DNA of 64,000 bases, from contig NZ_AP025017.1 in assembly GCF_019974135.1 (NCBI RefSeq), positions 930,001 to 994,000 on the forward strand, written 5' to 3'. The translations under genes and the position numbers were made by a program. Position 1 is the stretch's first letter; the number at the start of each line of letters is the position of its first letter. Shown here piece by piece: positions 25,301 to 33,649 of the stretch. The notes beneath the pieces are model-generated. The model did no database searches. It saw only the letters and a list, made by a program, of their open reading frames with translations, and was not told where the DNA came from. The stretch comes from Actinomyces capricornis. Its GTDB lineage: Bacteria; Actinomycetota; Actinomycetes; Actinomycetales; Actinomycetaceae.

Positions 25301-25403
25301 GCTCGGCGGCGGCGGGCGCGATAGGAAGGGTCAGGGCCGCAAGGCCCAGTGGCAGCGCCGTGATGGCGGCGAGGATGCCACGCAAAGGACGAGCGGAACG
25401 CAC
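22356..25403 (-). CDS. Secreted beta-propeller protein with FN3-like and LamG domains
   Basis: A 1015-residue exported protein; the GTG at 25403 is placed by GGAG five bases upstream. The signal peptide ends near PIAPAAA. Residues about 60-465 are propeller-like repeats of the form Y(L/V)GGxFTxVNGxxRxxxAA, including the conserved block VVYVASHAHDC. Then come an FN3-like domain to about 575, a LamG/concanavalin-like domain (YWPLDE ... WHHVVATL ... VYGSALG, about 575-785) and another jelly-roll-like domain to the end. It is the longest of three paralogues here. No sorting signal or membrane anchor is visible, so it is probably released or held non-covalently. LamG suggests glycan or matrix binding. 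Function is unknown. Confidence 0.82.
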   Translation of the reverse strand: MRSARPLRGILAAITALPLGLAALTLPIAPAAAEPDAAPAAEQAVAPGAGGEATTVAADGLPTVQINGVVWDQAVVGSTVYAVGQFSTARPAGSPAGQNEVPRANALAYDITTGELKDWAPSANGQINAVKASADGSVIYLGGDFTTLNGERAWRVGAVDAADGQSRGLPLASNGSVKALELSADGSTLYLGGAFTQVNRADRKRVAAFDLAGQRLTDFSAQVDDFFVRSIAAAPDGSAVAIGGSFTSVEGSDRPGFGMAILEPSGALRRNSLTSVIRTSGARAGIMELKADDKGLYGVSYAMTGAFEGLFRANWATGDMDYMADCHGDSYALHPAGEVVYVASHAHDCANIGGFPEGAPARYHSAVAYTNAATGTVKPNARRGYESYGGQNGTTNLNFYPELRAGKYTKTNQAAWTVEGNDQYVVYGGEFLAVNGKAQQGLVRFARRDTAPNQQGPMDKGGAYKVSATSPRAGVVTLSFPTNWDRDDKTLTYTVYRDTQRSEPINSQTVTAGYWEPSNLSATDVVEPGSTHRYRVVVTDPWGAFTHSDWVTITAAEGEGLSPYGGRVLSDGAAHYWPLDETEGGAASDFVAGRDLTLYGSRYTRGAPSFLDTGSALGLSSDRSEMSNAATVSASRAPSTFSVEAWVRTESTSGGAVVGFGSSASGYSARRDRIVYMRNDGTLSFMLYPGTLSTVTSEKSYNDGQWHHVVATLSPATGATLYVDGKVVAFDSAFTAGDDYTGYWRVGGDLLQGVNGAPSSHFLSGDIDEVAVYGSALGPAQVAQHYTLGSGKEVEPDRDPQDPPAQTTLLSDGFDRTVARGWGSAETGGSWGVTWNGDAFSVADSAGRVAMAGPRASSSIRSEVLKSTSTDATLDFSLDAIPGGNGAFISYVARATEAGEYQAKVQVGAAGAPVATISKVVEGRETVLGSILLKEGYTAGQTLHLRMVVAGEASTTLQAKLWTGDGEPEEWGVDVVDSERSLKDPGWVRINTYMSSLAGPETVTLSIEGIKVSQL

Positions 25404-25569
25404 GCGCACTCCATTCAGATTCTCATGGGTAGGAAGGGATGGCCGGCTGAGGGGTCCGGCGGGGCCGCACGACCCTATCACCGTTGAGATGCAGGATCGT
25501 GATCAGTCCAGCGATGAGTATAACGACAACCCACCTCCCCCTCGTTTTGTTGATCCTCACGAAAGAAAC

Positions 25570-25602
25570 GTGCGCACCGGACCTCCTGGGTCCGGTGCGC
25601 AC
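25570..25602 (-). terminator. Intrinsic terminator of the lipoprotein gene
   Basis: A 14-bp perfect stem (25570-25583 with 25589-25602), 5-base loop, followed on the minus strand by GTTTCTTTC. It lies 24 bp past the stop codon. Confidence 0.8.
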
Positions 25603-25625
25603 GGCGTGGGTGATGGTTCCGGGGC

Positions 25626-26330
25626 TCAGCTGGGCGCGGGTCCCTCGAAGACAGCGGCCGGGTAGTCGGCCCCCAGGTCGACGACGACGCGCACCTGGCC
25701 CCGGCCCTCGGCCGGGATGGTGAAGGCCCGCTCGATGGACTGGGACTCGCCCGCGGCCAGGCTCGCAGGGATGACATCCGAGACGCTGGTGACCTCCTCG
25801 GCGGGGGCGCCGTCGGCACCGTAGGTGACGGTGACGACCAGGCCGCTCAGGGACAGCGGCTCACTGGAGGTGTTGGACACGGTGACCGGCACCACGACGC
25901 CGGCACCGCCGACCTCGCCGGGCCCCGCCTCCAGGTCCTGGGAGCGCATCTGACCGATCTGCACCGAGGCGGCCTCGTTGACAGTGACCGCCTGATCGGT
26001 GCCCACCGCGTCGAGCTGGTCGGCGGACAGGTCCCCGCGCTCCACCGCGCCCGGGTCGACGCCCGAGGCCGAGGGCGCCACCGGGCTCTCGGGGGCCGAG
26101 GTCGGGTCGGGGGTCTCCACCAGCGGGGTCGGCTCCGCCGCAGGGGATGTCCCACCCCCGGAGGCCGAGGCGGTAGCGGTGGCGGCACCGGAGGATGGGG
26201 CGGCACTGGTGGCATCCGCACGGCCATCGCCGTTGGAGCCGCAGCCGGTCAGGGCCAGCGCGAGGAGGGCGGGCAGGAGGAGCATGCGTGAACGTGACAC
26301 GGCGGGCAGCCTACGACGCTGCTGGCGCAT
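25626..26330 (-). CDS. Secreted lipoprotein with Ig-like C-terminal domain, function unknown
   Basis: A 234-residue protein starting at ATG 26330 (a GTG near 26297 is an alternative). A lipobox LALTGC follows an Arg-rich start and a hydrophobic core, so Cys30 should be diacylated and the protein membrane-tethered. A Ser/Ala/Thr/Pro-rich linker leads to a C-terminal beta-rich domain with the pattern VVPVTVSNTSSEPLSL...VVTVTYGADG, like small DUF4352-type or Ig-like lipoprotein domains. It starts 56 bp after the stop of the 26387-27802 propeller gene on the same strand and may be co-transcribed with it. Confidence 0.8.
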   Translation of the reverse strand: MRQQRRRLPAVSRSRMLLLPALLALALTGCGSNGDGRADATSAAPSSGAATATASASGGGTSPAAEPTPLVETPDPTSAPESPVAPSASGVDPGAVERGDLSADQLDAVGTDQAVTVNEAASVQIGQMRSQDLEAGPGEVGGAGVVVPVTVSNTSSEPLSLSGLVVTVTYGADGAPAEEVTSVSDVIPASLAAGESQSIERAFTIPAEGRGQVRVVVDLGADYPAAVFEGPAPS

Positions 26331-26386
26331 TGGCACATCCGGGACAAGGCGCGGCGCTCCGGGCAGGTGCGGGAGGCGGGCGCCCA

Positions 26387-27802
26387 TCACCAGCCCCAAC
26401 CCCAGCCCCAGCCCCAGCCGTCCCAGCCGTCATCGTCGTCCCTGGGCTCCTCGTCCTTGGGCTCCTCCCCCTTGGGGTCGGCCTGGTTGCCGGAGGTGGA
26501 GAAGCGGACCAGCCCCTGCTGGGGGGTGCCGTTGACGGCCGTGAACTCCCCGCCGTAGACGATGTACTGATCATTGCCCTCGACGGTCCAGGTGGCCTGG
26601 GCGAGGCCGGTGACCGAGCCGAGCTGGAAGTTCGGCAGGAAGTTCTCCATGACCGTGGGGGCCGGCTGGCCCTGGTGGTTGTAGTAGCCCCAGACCCTGT
26701 TGCGCCGCACGGTGCCGGTGGCCTTATTGGTGAAGGCCACACCGTGGTAGTACCGGTCGGGGACATCGCCGAAGCCCCCGATGTTGGAGCAGTCGTGGGT
26801 GTGACTGGCGATGTAGACGAAGCTGGTGGTGGGGTGGACGTCGTAGGAGTCCCCGTGGCAGTCGGCCAGGAGATCCAGGTCACCGGTGCTCCAGTTGAGG
26901 CGGAACATGCCCTCGACATTGCCCTCGCTGCGACTCTGGGAGTAGGCCACGCCGTAGAGCCCGTTGGCGTCGGACTTCAGGCTCATGATGCCGGCGTTCC
27001 TGTCGGCGTTGCGCACCACGGCGTTGATGTTGTTGCGGCGCAGGGACCCGTTGGGCTCCAGGATCGCCAGGCCGTAGCCGGGGTCGGAGGAGCCCTCCAC
27101 GGAGGTGAAGGACCCGCCGATGGCCACCGCGCTGTTGTCGGCCGCCACCGTGATGGAGCGCACCATGAAGTCGGCGACCTCGGGGGCGAAGTCGGTGAGG
27201 GTCTGGTCGGCCAGGTTGACGGCGGCGGCGCGCTGACGCGCGGACTTGTTGACCTGGGTGAAGGAACCGCCCATGTAGAGGGTCGAGCCGTCCGGGGAGA
27301 TCTCCAGGTCCATGACCGAGCTGTTGGTCGCCACGTTGAAGGCCTGCTTCTTGCCGTCGGCGGCACCCACGGCTCCCACGCGCCAGGTCTTCTCACCGTT
27401 GAGCGTGTTGAAGCGCCCACCCAGGTAGAGGACCGACCCGTCGGCCGAGGCCTCGATGGCGTTGATCGCGCCATCGGTGGTGGGGGCCCAGTCCTTGAGC
27501 TCCCCGGTGGTGATGTCGTAGGCCAGGGCGTTGGAGCGCGGCACCTCGTTCTGCCCGGCCGGGGAGCCCGCGGGGCGCGCGTTGTTGAACTGGCCGACGG
27601 CGTAGACCGTGTTGCCGACGACCTCCTGATCCCAGACGATCCCATCGATCTGCACGGTGGGCAGGGCCTCCGGATTGGCCGGGGCCGCCTCCTCGGCGGC
27701 CCGGGCGGAGGGGGTGGTCGCGGGGGCCAGCAGCGCTGCCGCGACGAGGGGGAGTGCGGTCGCGACGGCGAGCACAGGACGGAGACGAGGGACTGGACTC
27801 AA
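26387..27802 (-). CDS. Secreted beta-propeller protein, short paralogue with Trp-Gly tail
   Basis: A 471-residue exported protein beginning at a TTG (27802) with GAGGAG seven to eight bases upstream. The signal peptide is cut near SARA. Nearly the whole mature protein is the propeller region shared with its neighbours at 22356-25403 and 28122-29915, from LPTVQIDGIVWDQ to QQGLVRF. It lacks the FN3 and LamG parts. Instead it ends in an acidic Lys/Glu/Asp stretch and an alternating Gly-Trp tail. Stretches of DNA are nearly identical to the longer paralogue, for example around 27490-27580 against 25054-25142. Function is unknown; secretion and paralogy are clear. Confidence 0.8.
   Translation of the reverse strand: MSPVPRLRPVLAVATALPLVAAALLAPATTPSARAAEEAAPANPEALPTVQIDGIVWDQEVVGNTVYAVGQFNNARPAGSPAGQNEVPRSNALAYDITTGELKDWAPTTDGAINAIEASADGSVLYLGGRFNTLNGEKTWRVGAVGAADGKKQAFNVATNSSVMDLEISPDGSTLYMGGSFTQVNKSARQRAAAVNLADQTLTDFAPEVADFMVRSITVAADNSAVAIGGSFTSVEGSSDPGYGLAILEPNGSLRRNNINAVVRNADRNAGIMSLKSDANGLYGVAYSQSRSEGNVEGMFRLNWSTGDLDLLADCHGDSYDVHPTTSFVYIASHTHDCSNIGGFGDVPDRYYHGVAFTNKATGTVRRNRVWGYYNHQGQPAPTVMENFLPNFQLGSVTGLAQATWTVEGNDQYIVYGGEFTAVNGTPQQGLVRFSTSGNQADPKGEEPKDEEPRDDDDGWDGWGWGWGWGW
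26390..26419 (-). repeat. In-frame hexamer repeat encoding Trp-Gly tail
   Basis: About five units of CAGCCC/CAACCC (TGGGGC on the coding strand) immediately before the stop codon encode the Trp-Gly tail. Slippage by one unit would change tail length without a frameshift. Confidence 0.7.
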
Positions 27803-28121
27803 CAGATACTCCTCACGGAGACGGGAAGGCGAGGTGAAAGGCAGTCGGCACGGGAACGTCTGCGAGCGGGCGTGAGGACCGACTGCTGCAAGGAGCGTAG
27901 TACATCGGTAACACTGAGATAACAGGTGCTGCGCACCGCATTTCCCGATCTCCGGTGAGTATCCTCACACGACCTTCATGGCCTATCCATGGCGGCGATA
28001 TAACCCGGATTCTCCTGCCCTTTCTCCTGCTCTGCGGCGGTAATGCGGCCGTGGGGCGCCGTCGAGCCGCCGGCCCCACCCGGCCGGGCCCCGGCCCGGC
28101 GGCGGGCCCTCCTCGCCCTTC
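27803..28121. other. 319-bp intergenic region between two propeller genes
   Basis: It should hold the promoter of the 26387-27802 gene and the end of the 28122-29915 transcript. A direct repeat at 27908-27923 is annotated separately. A GC-only palindromic run near 28080-28100 could terminate the upstream gene but is not a clean hairpin. No gene is seen. Confidence 0.5.
27908..27923. promoter_or_regulatory. GTAAC-N6-ATAAC direct repeat
   Basis: Two pentamers with the six-base spacing also found at 6474, 7054 and 63211, about 105 bp upstream of the propeller gene start at 27802. The distance is close to that of the site before the adhesin at 6373. Candidate MtrA/GlnR-type box; the second half departs from GTNAC at its first base. 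Confidence 0.35.
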
Positions 28122-29915
28122 CTAGCCCTGCTCCTGTCGACCGCTGTCATCAGCCGGCGGGCCGCCCTCCTCCTGGGGGCCCTGGTCCCCCTCGCCGCCC
28201 GGCGGGGGGCCCTGCGCCTCCACGGTGACCCGCTCCGAGCGCGTCCAGGCGCCCCAGGAGTCCCAGACCACGACGACGTAGCTGTGGGTGCTGCCGGCCC
28301 CGACCTCATCGCGCACCTCGTAGGTCGTGGTCTCCCAGAAGGGCAGGTCCTGCTCCGTGGTCCACACGGGCTGCTGGGCCTTGAGGGCCTCCAGGTCCCC
28401 CATCGGCCCGGGGTCGCGGTAGACGGCGTAGGTCAGGTGCTTGTCATCGCGGTCGTGGTTGGCGGGGATGCTCAGCCGGACCACTCCCGGCTCGGTGGAG
28501 GTGGCGCTGACCCGGTAGGCCGCCCCCTTGTCCACCGGCCCCTCCTGGTTGGGGGCGACGTCGCGGCGGGCGAAGCGCACCAGGCCCTGCTGGGGGGTGC
28601 CGTTGACGGCCGTGAACTCCCCGCCGTAGACGACGTACTTGTCCGTCCCCTCCACCGTCCAGGTGGCCTGGGCCATCCCGGTGAAGGAGCCCGGGGTGAA
28701 CACGGGGTGGAAGTGCAGGCTGGCGGCGGCCGGCTGCCCGGTGTGACTGGTGTAGCCGGGAACGGGGCTGGGGCCCACCTCTCCGACCGGCTCACTGGAG
28801 AAGGCCGGGGCGTGCCAGTACTGCTGCTGCTCGGGGAAGCCGCCGATCATGGAGCAGTCGTGGGCGTGGCTGGCGACGTAGACGACCTCGCCGGAGGGGT
28901 GGACGTCGTAGGAGTCGCCATGGCAGTCGGCCATGAGCCGGACCTCGCCATCGCTCCACTCAGCCCGCACCATGCCCTCGAAGGAGCCCGACATCGAGTA
29001 GGACACGGCGTAGAAGCCCCGGTCGTCAGAGGCCATGCCCATGACCGCGCTCTCGGTCCCACCGGCGGTGATGACCTCGTTGACCTTGGCCCGGCGCGGG
29101 GCGCCGGAGGGGTCGAGGACCGCCAGGCCGGGCCGGGCCTGACCGCCCACCGAGGTGAAGGAGCCCCCGATCGCCACCGCACTGCCGTCCCTGGCCGTGG
29201 TCAGGGCGCGCACCGCCATGTCGTCGACCTGGGGCGCGAAGTCCGTGACCCGCTGGGCCCCCAGGTCCACCGCCGCGACGCGCCGGCGATCCAGGCCGTT
29301 GACCTCGGTGAAGGCGCCCCCGAGGTAGAGGGTGGAGCCGTCGGCGGAGACCTCCAGGGCGTGGACGGTGCCATTGGCCGAGGCCTCCAGGGCCTGGCGG
29401 CTGGCGTCCGCGGTGCTCACGGCCCCCACCCTCCAGGTGCGGTCCCCATTGATCGAGGTGAAGTCGCCGCCCAGGTAGACCGTGGCACCGTCCTTGGCGG
29501 CGTCGATCGAGCGGATGGCGCCGTCGACCTGCGGGGCCCAGTCCTTGAGCTCCCCGGTGGCGATGTCGTAGGCCAGGGCGTTGGACCGGGGCGCCTCATC
29601 CTGTCCAGGCGGCGATCCCGCGGGGCGCGCCGTGGTGAACTGGCCCACCGCATAGACCGTGCCTCCCACGATGGCCTGATCCCAGACGACGCCGTCGATC
29701 TGGACCGTGGGCAGGGCGTCGGCCGCCACCGTCTGCGGCCCGGAGGAGCGCTGCTGATCGGCCTGCTGGTCGGCCCGCCCGGCCGCATCGTCGGCGCAGG
29801 CCGGGGGCACCAGGATCGCCGCACCCCCAGGGAGAATCACCATCAGGAGCGCCAGGACCACGGTCAGTATTGATCTGGACCTTCGCGTCGGCCGTGACGT
29901 GAGGTGTGGATTCAC
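28122..29915 (-). CDS. Secreted beta-propeller protein with FN3-like C-terminal domain
   Basis: A 597-residue exported protein; the GTG at 29915 has GGGAGAG five bases upstream. The signal peptide (LTVVLALLMVILPGGAAIL) is cut near ACA. Residues about 65-450 are the same propeller as the two neighbours, with VYAVGQFTTARP, YLGGDFTSING and the VVYVASHAHDC block. A FN3-like domain follows (YAVYRDPG ... THSYVVVVWDSWG), then a Pro/Gly/Glu/Gln-rich tail without membrane anchor. Three such paralogues in 7.6 kb amid glycosyltransferases suggests a structural or binding role at the polysaccharide-covered surface, which is inference. Confidence 0.82.
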   Translation of the reverse strand: MNPHLTSRPTRRSRSILTVVLALLMVILPGGAAILVPPACADDAAGRADQQADQQRSSGPQTVAADALPTVQIDGVVWDQAIVGGTVYAVGQFTTARPAGSPPGQDEAPRSNALAYDIATGELKDWAPQVDGAIRSIDAAKDGATVYLGGDFTSINGDRTWRVGAVSTADASRQALEASANGTVHALEVSADGSTLYLGGAFTEVNGLDRRRVAAVDLGAQRVTDFAPQVDDMAVRALTTARDGSAVAIGGSFTSVGGQARPGLAVLDPSGAPRRAKVNEVITAGGTESAVMGMASDDRGFYAVSYSMSGSFEGMVRAEWSDGEVRLMADCHGDSYDVHPSGEVVYVASHAHDCSMIGGFPEQQQYWHAPAFSSEPVGEVGPSPVPGYTSHTGQPAAASLHFHPVFTPGSFTGMAQATWTVEGTDKYVVYGGEFTAVNGTPQQGLVRFARRDVAPNQEGPVDKGAAYRVSATSTEPGVVRLSIPANHDRDDKHLTYAVYRDPGPMGDLEALKAQQPVWTTEQDLPFWETTTYEVRDEVGAGSTHSYVVVVWDSWGAWTRSERVTVEAQGPPPGGEGDQGPQEEGGPPADDSGRQEQG

Positions 29916-30340
29916 AGGTCTCTCCCTTCGGGGTCGCACAGGCGGAAGTGCCGGATGACGGGCCACCTCTGGCGCGCACGACCGGCTACCGCCTCAGCAT
30001 GACCTGCGGGTCCTATCAGGAGAATGGGGAGCAATACCGATGCGCACGCACCCTCCATGACAGCGTAAAAAAACCTGTGACGCACGCAGGACGGCACCGC
30101 ATCCCGGCTGCTTCCGCTGCTGAGCAGCACGAATACGCCGCTCACCCCGGGCGTGTCGGGACGGGCCGACCCAGGGCGACCCCCACCCTCCTGCCAACGG
30201 CGACCACCGGCCGCAGGCGGCCACGGGTAGCCGGCAGCGAGCAGCGGAGTCGGCCCCGGGCAGGAGACATCCAGGACGACCCGATACCCTGCTCCCGGCG
30301 GGCAGGCCCGCCGTCGGCCACCGCCAGTGAAAGGCCCTCC
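29916..30340. other. 425-bp divergent intergenic region
   Basis: It lies between the divergent starts at 29915 (minus) and 30341 (plus) and should contain both promoters. A run of seven A residues followed by CCTGTGAC occurs near 30064-30081. No hairpin or gene of note is seen. Confidence 0.45.
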
Positions 30341-31660
30341 GTGTCCTCAGTGCCCCCCACCTCAGTACCCCCGCCCGCGCCCTCGGCCTCCCCCGCCGCT
30401 CCAGCGGCCGCGGAGCCCGCCCCGCCCGCTCCTGCCCGGCGCGCCCTGCCCCGCCTGCGCGCGCCGCTGCCCGGGGGCGCGGGCCGCGCCTCGCGCCGGC
30501 CCGACCCCTCGCGCCTGCGCATCGCCATGCTCGGCACCCGCGGCGTGCCGGCCCGCTACGGGGGCTTCGAGACCGCCGTGGAGGAGGTGGGCCGGCGCCT
30601 GGCGGCGCGCGGGCACCAGGTCCTGGTCTACTGCCGCAATCCCGAGCCCGCCGTCCCCCTGCCCGCCACCTATCTGGGCATGCGCCTGGTGGAGCTGCCC
30701 GCGGTGCGCCACCGCAGCCTGGAGACCCTCAGCCACACGGGCCTGTCGGTGGCCCACCTCCTGCGCCGCCACCACCCGGATGCGGCCTTCGTCTTCAACG
30801 CCGCCAACGCACCCTTCCTGCCCGCGCTCAGGGCGGCGCGCATCCCGGTGGCCACCCATGTCGACGGCCTGGAGTGGAAGCGCGGGAAGTGGGGGCCCAC
30901 CGGCCAGCGCTACTACCGGGCCGCCGAGGCGCTGTCGGTGCGCCTGTCCGATGCGCTCATCGCCGACGCCCAGGGCATCGCCGACTACTACGCCCAGGAG
31001 TTCCGCGCCCCCACCGAGCTGATCTCCTACGGCGCCCCCACCATGAGCGCCGACACCTCCCGCCTGGGCGAGCTGGGGCTGGAGGCCGGATCCTTCCACC
31101 TGGTGGTGGCCCGCTTCGAGGTGGAGAACCACGTCGATGTCATCGTCGAGGGCTACGTGCGCTCAGCCGCCCGCATGCCCCTGGTGGTGGTGGGCTCGGC
31201 CCCCTACGCCGATGAGTACACCGCCCGCGTGGAGTCCCTGGCCGACTCCCGGGTGCGCCTCCTGGGCGGCGTGTGGGACCAGGAGCTCCTCGATGCCCTG
31301 TACGCCGGCGCCCTGGTCTACTACCACGGCCACTCGGTGGGCGGCACCAATCCCTCCCTGCTGCGGGCCATCGGCGCCGGGGCCGCGGTGGACGCCTTCG
31401 ACGTCTCCTTCAACCGCGAGGTCCTGGGGGAGGCGGGACGCTACTGGTCCAGCCCCCAGGAGGTGGCCGCCCTGGTGGAGGGCGCCGAGGCCGACCCCGC
31501 CGGCCAGGCCGCCCGGGGCCGGCTGAGCGCCGAGCGGGCCGCCCTCTACGACTGGGATGAGGTCGCCGCCCGCTATGAGGAGCTGGCGCGCCGCCTGGCC
31601 CTGGAGGGTCCTGTGCGCCACCGGCCCTCGGGGCGCCGCACGGGCAGGGCTGAGCAGTGA
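30341..31660 (+). CDS. Family-4 glycosyltransferase with DUF1972 N-terminal domain
   Basis: A 439-residue enzyme. The start is uncertain; the GTG at 30341 is chosen, giving a Pro/Ala-rich leader before the fold. The catalytic part begins IAMLGTRGVPARYGGFETAV, the hallmark of the DUF1972/rhamnosyltransferase-type GT-B enzymes. It continues with a C-terminal GT4 domain (LVVARFEVENHVD, YYHGHSVGGTNPSLLRA). The Glu-rich acceptor motif is replaced by GGTNPSLLRA, as usual in this subgroup. Predicted to add a sugar during repeat-unit assembly. The stop overlaps the start of the next glycosyltransferase (GTGA), so the two are coupled. Confidence 0.87.
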   Translation: MSSVPPTSVPPPAPSASPAAPAAAEPAPPAPARRALPRLRAPLPGGAGRASRRPDPSRLRIAMLGTRGVPARYGGFETAVEEVGRRLAARGHQVLVYCRNPEPAVPLPATYLGMRLVELPAVRHRSLETLSHTGLSVAHLLRRHHPDAAFVFNAANAPFLPALRAARIPVATHVDGLEWKRGKWGPTGQRYYRAAEALSVRLSDALIADAQGIADYYAQEFRAPTELISYGAPTMSADTSRLGELGLEAGSFHLVVARFEVENHVDVIVEGYVRSAARMPLVVVGSAPYADEYTARVESLADSRVRLLGGVWDQELLDALYAGALVYYHGHSVGGTNPSLLRAIGAGAAVDAFDVSFNREVLGEAGRYWSSPQEVAALVEGAEADPAGQAARGRLSAERAALYDWDEVAARYEELARRLALEGPVRHRPSGRRTGRAEQ

Positions 31661-32802
31661 GCCGGATCCTGGTGGCCCACCCCTCACCCGACCTCTACGG
31701 CTCGGACCTGCAGCTGGTGGAGACCATCCACGGCCTCGTCGGCGCCGGACACCGGGTGGATGTGGCCCTGCCCCTGGAGGGGCCCCTGACCGGGGTACTG
31801 CGCCGGGCGGGGGCCCGTGTGGCCATCGTCCCCTTCACCGTGCTGCGCAAGTCCCTGCTCAACCCCCGCGGCCTGGGCTCTCTGGCCCTGGGAGCGGGCG
31901 GCCAGGTGGCGCGCCTGCGCTCAATCATCCGCGCCTGCCGGGCCGATGCGGTGGTGAGCAATACGGTGACCATCCCCTGGTGGCCGCTGGCGGCCCGCGC
32001 CGCGGGCGTGCCGGTCCTGTCCCACGTGCACGAGGCCGAGGACACCCAGCACCGCCTCATCCGCTCGGGCCTCAACGCCCCACTGCTGGCGGCCACGCGG
32101 ATCGTGGCCAACTCCCAGGCGGCCCGCCGGGCCCTCCTGGACGTCCTGCCCGTGCTGGAGGGGCGCACCACCGTGGTGCACAACGGGGTGGCCGGGCCGC
32201 CGGCCCCCCTGGCCCCGCCGGCCCGGCGCGCCCCCGGGGATCCCCTCCGCGTGGTCATGGTGGGGCGCCTGTCGCCTCGCAAGGGCGTGGACGTGGCCCT
32301 GGAGGCCGTCGGCCTGCTGCGCCGCGACGGCATCGACGCCTCCCTGACGGTGTGCGGCTCGGTCTTCCCCGGCTATGAGTGGTACGAGGAGGAGCTGCGC
32401 GAGCGCGCCGCTGCCCCGGACCTGGCCGGTCATGTTCACCTGCTGGGCTATGTCCACCCCACCTGGCAGGTCCTGGAGGGCGCCGACGCCGTCGTCGTGC
32501 CCTCGCGGGCCGAGCCCTTCGGCAATACGGCGGTGGAGGCCATGCACGCCGCCCGCCCGCTGGTGGCCTCCCGGGTCCAGGGCCTGGCCGAGGTGGTCGC
32601 CGATGGGCGCACCGGCCTGCTGGTCGAGCCCGACGACGCCGCGGCCCTGGCCCGGGCCCTGGCCCGCCTGGCGGCCCAGCCCGCCCTGGCCGCCGACCTG
32701 GCCGGCCGCGGGGCCCAGGAGGCCGCCGAGCGCTTCTCCGTCGGCGTCTACCGCCGGCGCATGGCCGATGTGGTGGAGGAGGTCATCGGGCAGGGCGCCT
32801 GA
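31657..32802 (+). CDS. Family-4 glycosyltransferase
   Basis: A 381-residue GT-B enzyme starting at a GTG that overlaps the preceding stop. It has the N-terminal acceptor domain (HPSPDLYGSDLQLVETIHGL), the donor-domain start VVMVGRLSPRKGVDVALEAV and the GT4 nucleotide-sugar motif PSRAEPFGNTAVEAMHA with the two Glu residues seven apart. It likely acts on the same lipid-linked glycan as the upstream enzyme. The sugar is not predictable from sequence. Confidence 0.9.
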   Translation: MSRILVAHPSPDLYGSDLQLVETIHGLVGAGHRVDVALPLEGPLTGVLRRAGARVAIVPFTVLRKSLLNPRGLGSLALGAGGQVARLRSIIRACRADAVVSNTVTIPWWPLAARAAGVPVLSHVHEAEDTQHRLIRSGLNAPLLAATRIVANSQAARRALLDVLPVLEGRTTVVHNGVAGPPAPLAPPARRAPGDPLRVVMVGRLSPRKGVDVALEAVGLLRRDGIDASLTVCGSVFPGYEWYEEELRERAAAPDLAGHVHLLGYVHPTWQVLEGADAVVVPSRAEPFGNTAVEAMHAARPLVASRVQGLAEVVADGRTGLLVEPDDAAALARALARLAAQPALAADLAGRGAQEAAERFSVGVYRRRMADVVEEVIGQGA

Positions 32803-32832
32803 GCCCGGGCGGGCTGCGCAGCCGTGGGGATC

Positions 32833-32853
32833 CTGACCGGCGCTCCCGGTCGG
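32833..32853. terminator. Weak terminator-like hairpin between convergent genes
   Basis: GACCGG (32835-32840) pairs with CCGGTC (32846-32851) around CGCTC, extended by two further pairs. It lies between the convergent stops at 32802 and 32882. Short stem, no U tract. Confidence 0.35.
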
Positions 32854-32881
32854 CGGGCGCGCAGGCGGAGCCCTGGCCGGC

Positions 32882-33649
32882 TCAGGGAGCCCTGCGCAGT
32901 TCGAGGTACCACTTGGGCAGGGCCATGGCCACGTAGGCGGCGTAGCCCAGCAGCATGGCACCGTAGATCCACAGGAAGGCCGTGGGCAGGAAGCGGAGCA
33001 TGAGCACGAAGCACATGAGTCCGTAATCCGTGGGGGCCGAGAGCACCGACTTGAGCAGCCCGGGGCGCTCCCCACTGCGGGCCATGGGCGTACCGCCGTG
33101 GTAGCGCAGCTGGTAGGTGAGGATGTAGCTGAAGAAGTGGATGCTCTGCACCGCGCCGAAGGCCAGGGGCACCAGGAGCGCCGAGGGCGCGACGTCGGTG
33201 AAGCGGAACAGGGAGATGGCGATGGCGCCGTGGATGGTGGAGAGCTTGATGACGTCCGCGACGTGGTCGAGCCACTCCCCCGCCTTCGAGCCCCCGTGGC
33301 GCAGGCGGGCCAGCTGGCCGTCGGCCGCGTCCAGGGCGTAGCCGAGCATGAGCAGCAGGGCGGTGGCCACGGCGCTGAGCACGCTGGGGCGCCACAGGGC
33401 GATGAGCGCGATGGCCGTGTAGGTGCAGGCCGCTGAGAGCAATGTCACCTGATCCGGGGTCAGGCCGAGGCGGTGGGCCACCGCCGCCAGGACCCGACCC
33501 GCCGGGCGGTTGATGACCCGGGAGTACAGGGGCGCCCCGGCATTGGACTTCTGCGCGCGCGACAGGGCGCGGATGCTCTGCGCGATGCTCGCCCCCGGAG
33601 GCGGGGCGTCGCCCCGTGCTGTGCTCTTCGCGCTGCTGGGCGGCGTCAT
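32882..33649 (-). CDS. CDP-alcohol phosphatidyltransferase family protein
   Basis: A 255-residue integral membrane enzyme from an ATG at 33649, six bases after GGAGA, overlapping the stop of the flippase gene (ATGA). The complete family motif D-G-x2-A-R-x8-G-x3-D-x3-D is present as DGQLARL...GEWLDHVAD. About six membrane helices are visible. The family exchanges CMP in a CDP-alcohol for a second alcohol, making phosphodiesters. With a flippase in the same operon and a TagD-like CDP-alcohol-forming enzyme nearby, it may build a phosphodiester-linked glycan precursor or decorate it. The donor is not identified. Confidence 0.88.
   Translation of the reverse strand: MTPPSSAKSTARGDAPPPGASIAQSIRALSRAQKSNAGAPLYSRVINRPAGRVLAAVAHRLGLTPDQVTLLSAACTYTAIALIALWRPSVLSAVATALLLMLGYALDAADGQLARLRHGGSKAGEWLDHVADVIKLSTIHGAIAISLFRFTDVAPSALLVPLAFGAVQSIHFFSYILTYQLRYHGGTPMARSGERPGLLKSVLSAPTDYGLMCFVLMLRFLPTAFLWIYGAMLLGYAAYVAMALPKWYLELRRAP

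Noticed and set aside
22572..25487. 971-codon open frame on the plus strand
   Set aside because: Antisense to the LamG propeller gene; Gly/Val/Ala-rich without domains.
27813..28079. 88-codon minus-strand open frame between propeller genes
   Set aside because: No ribosome-binding site, and the product is low-complexity; the region is better explained as promoter and terminator.
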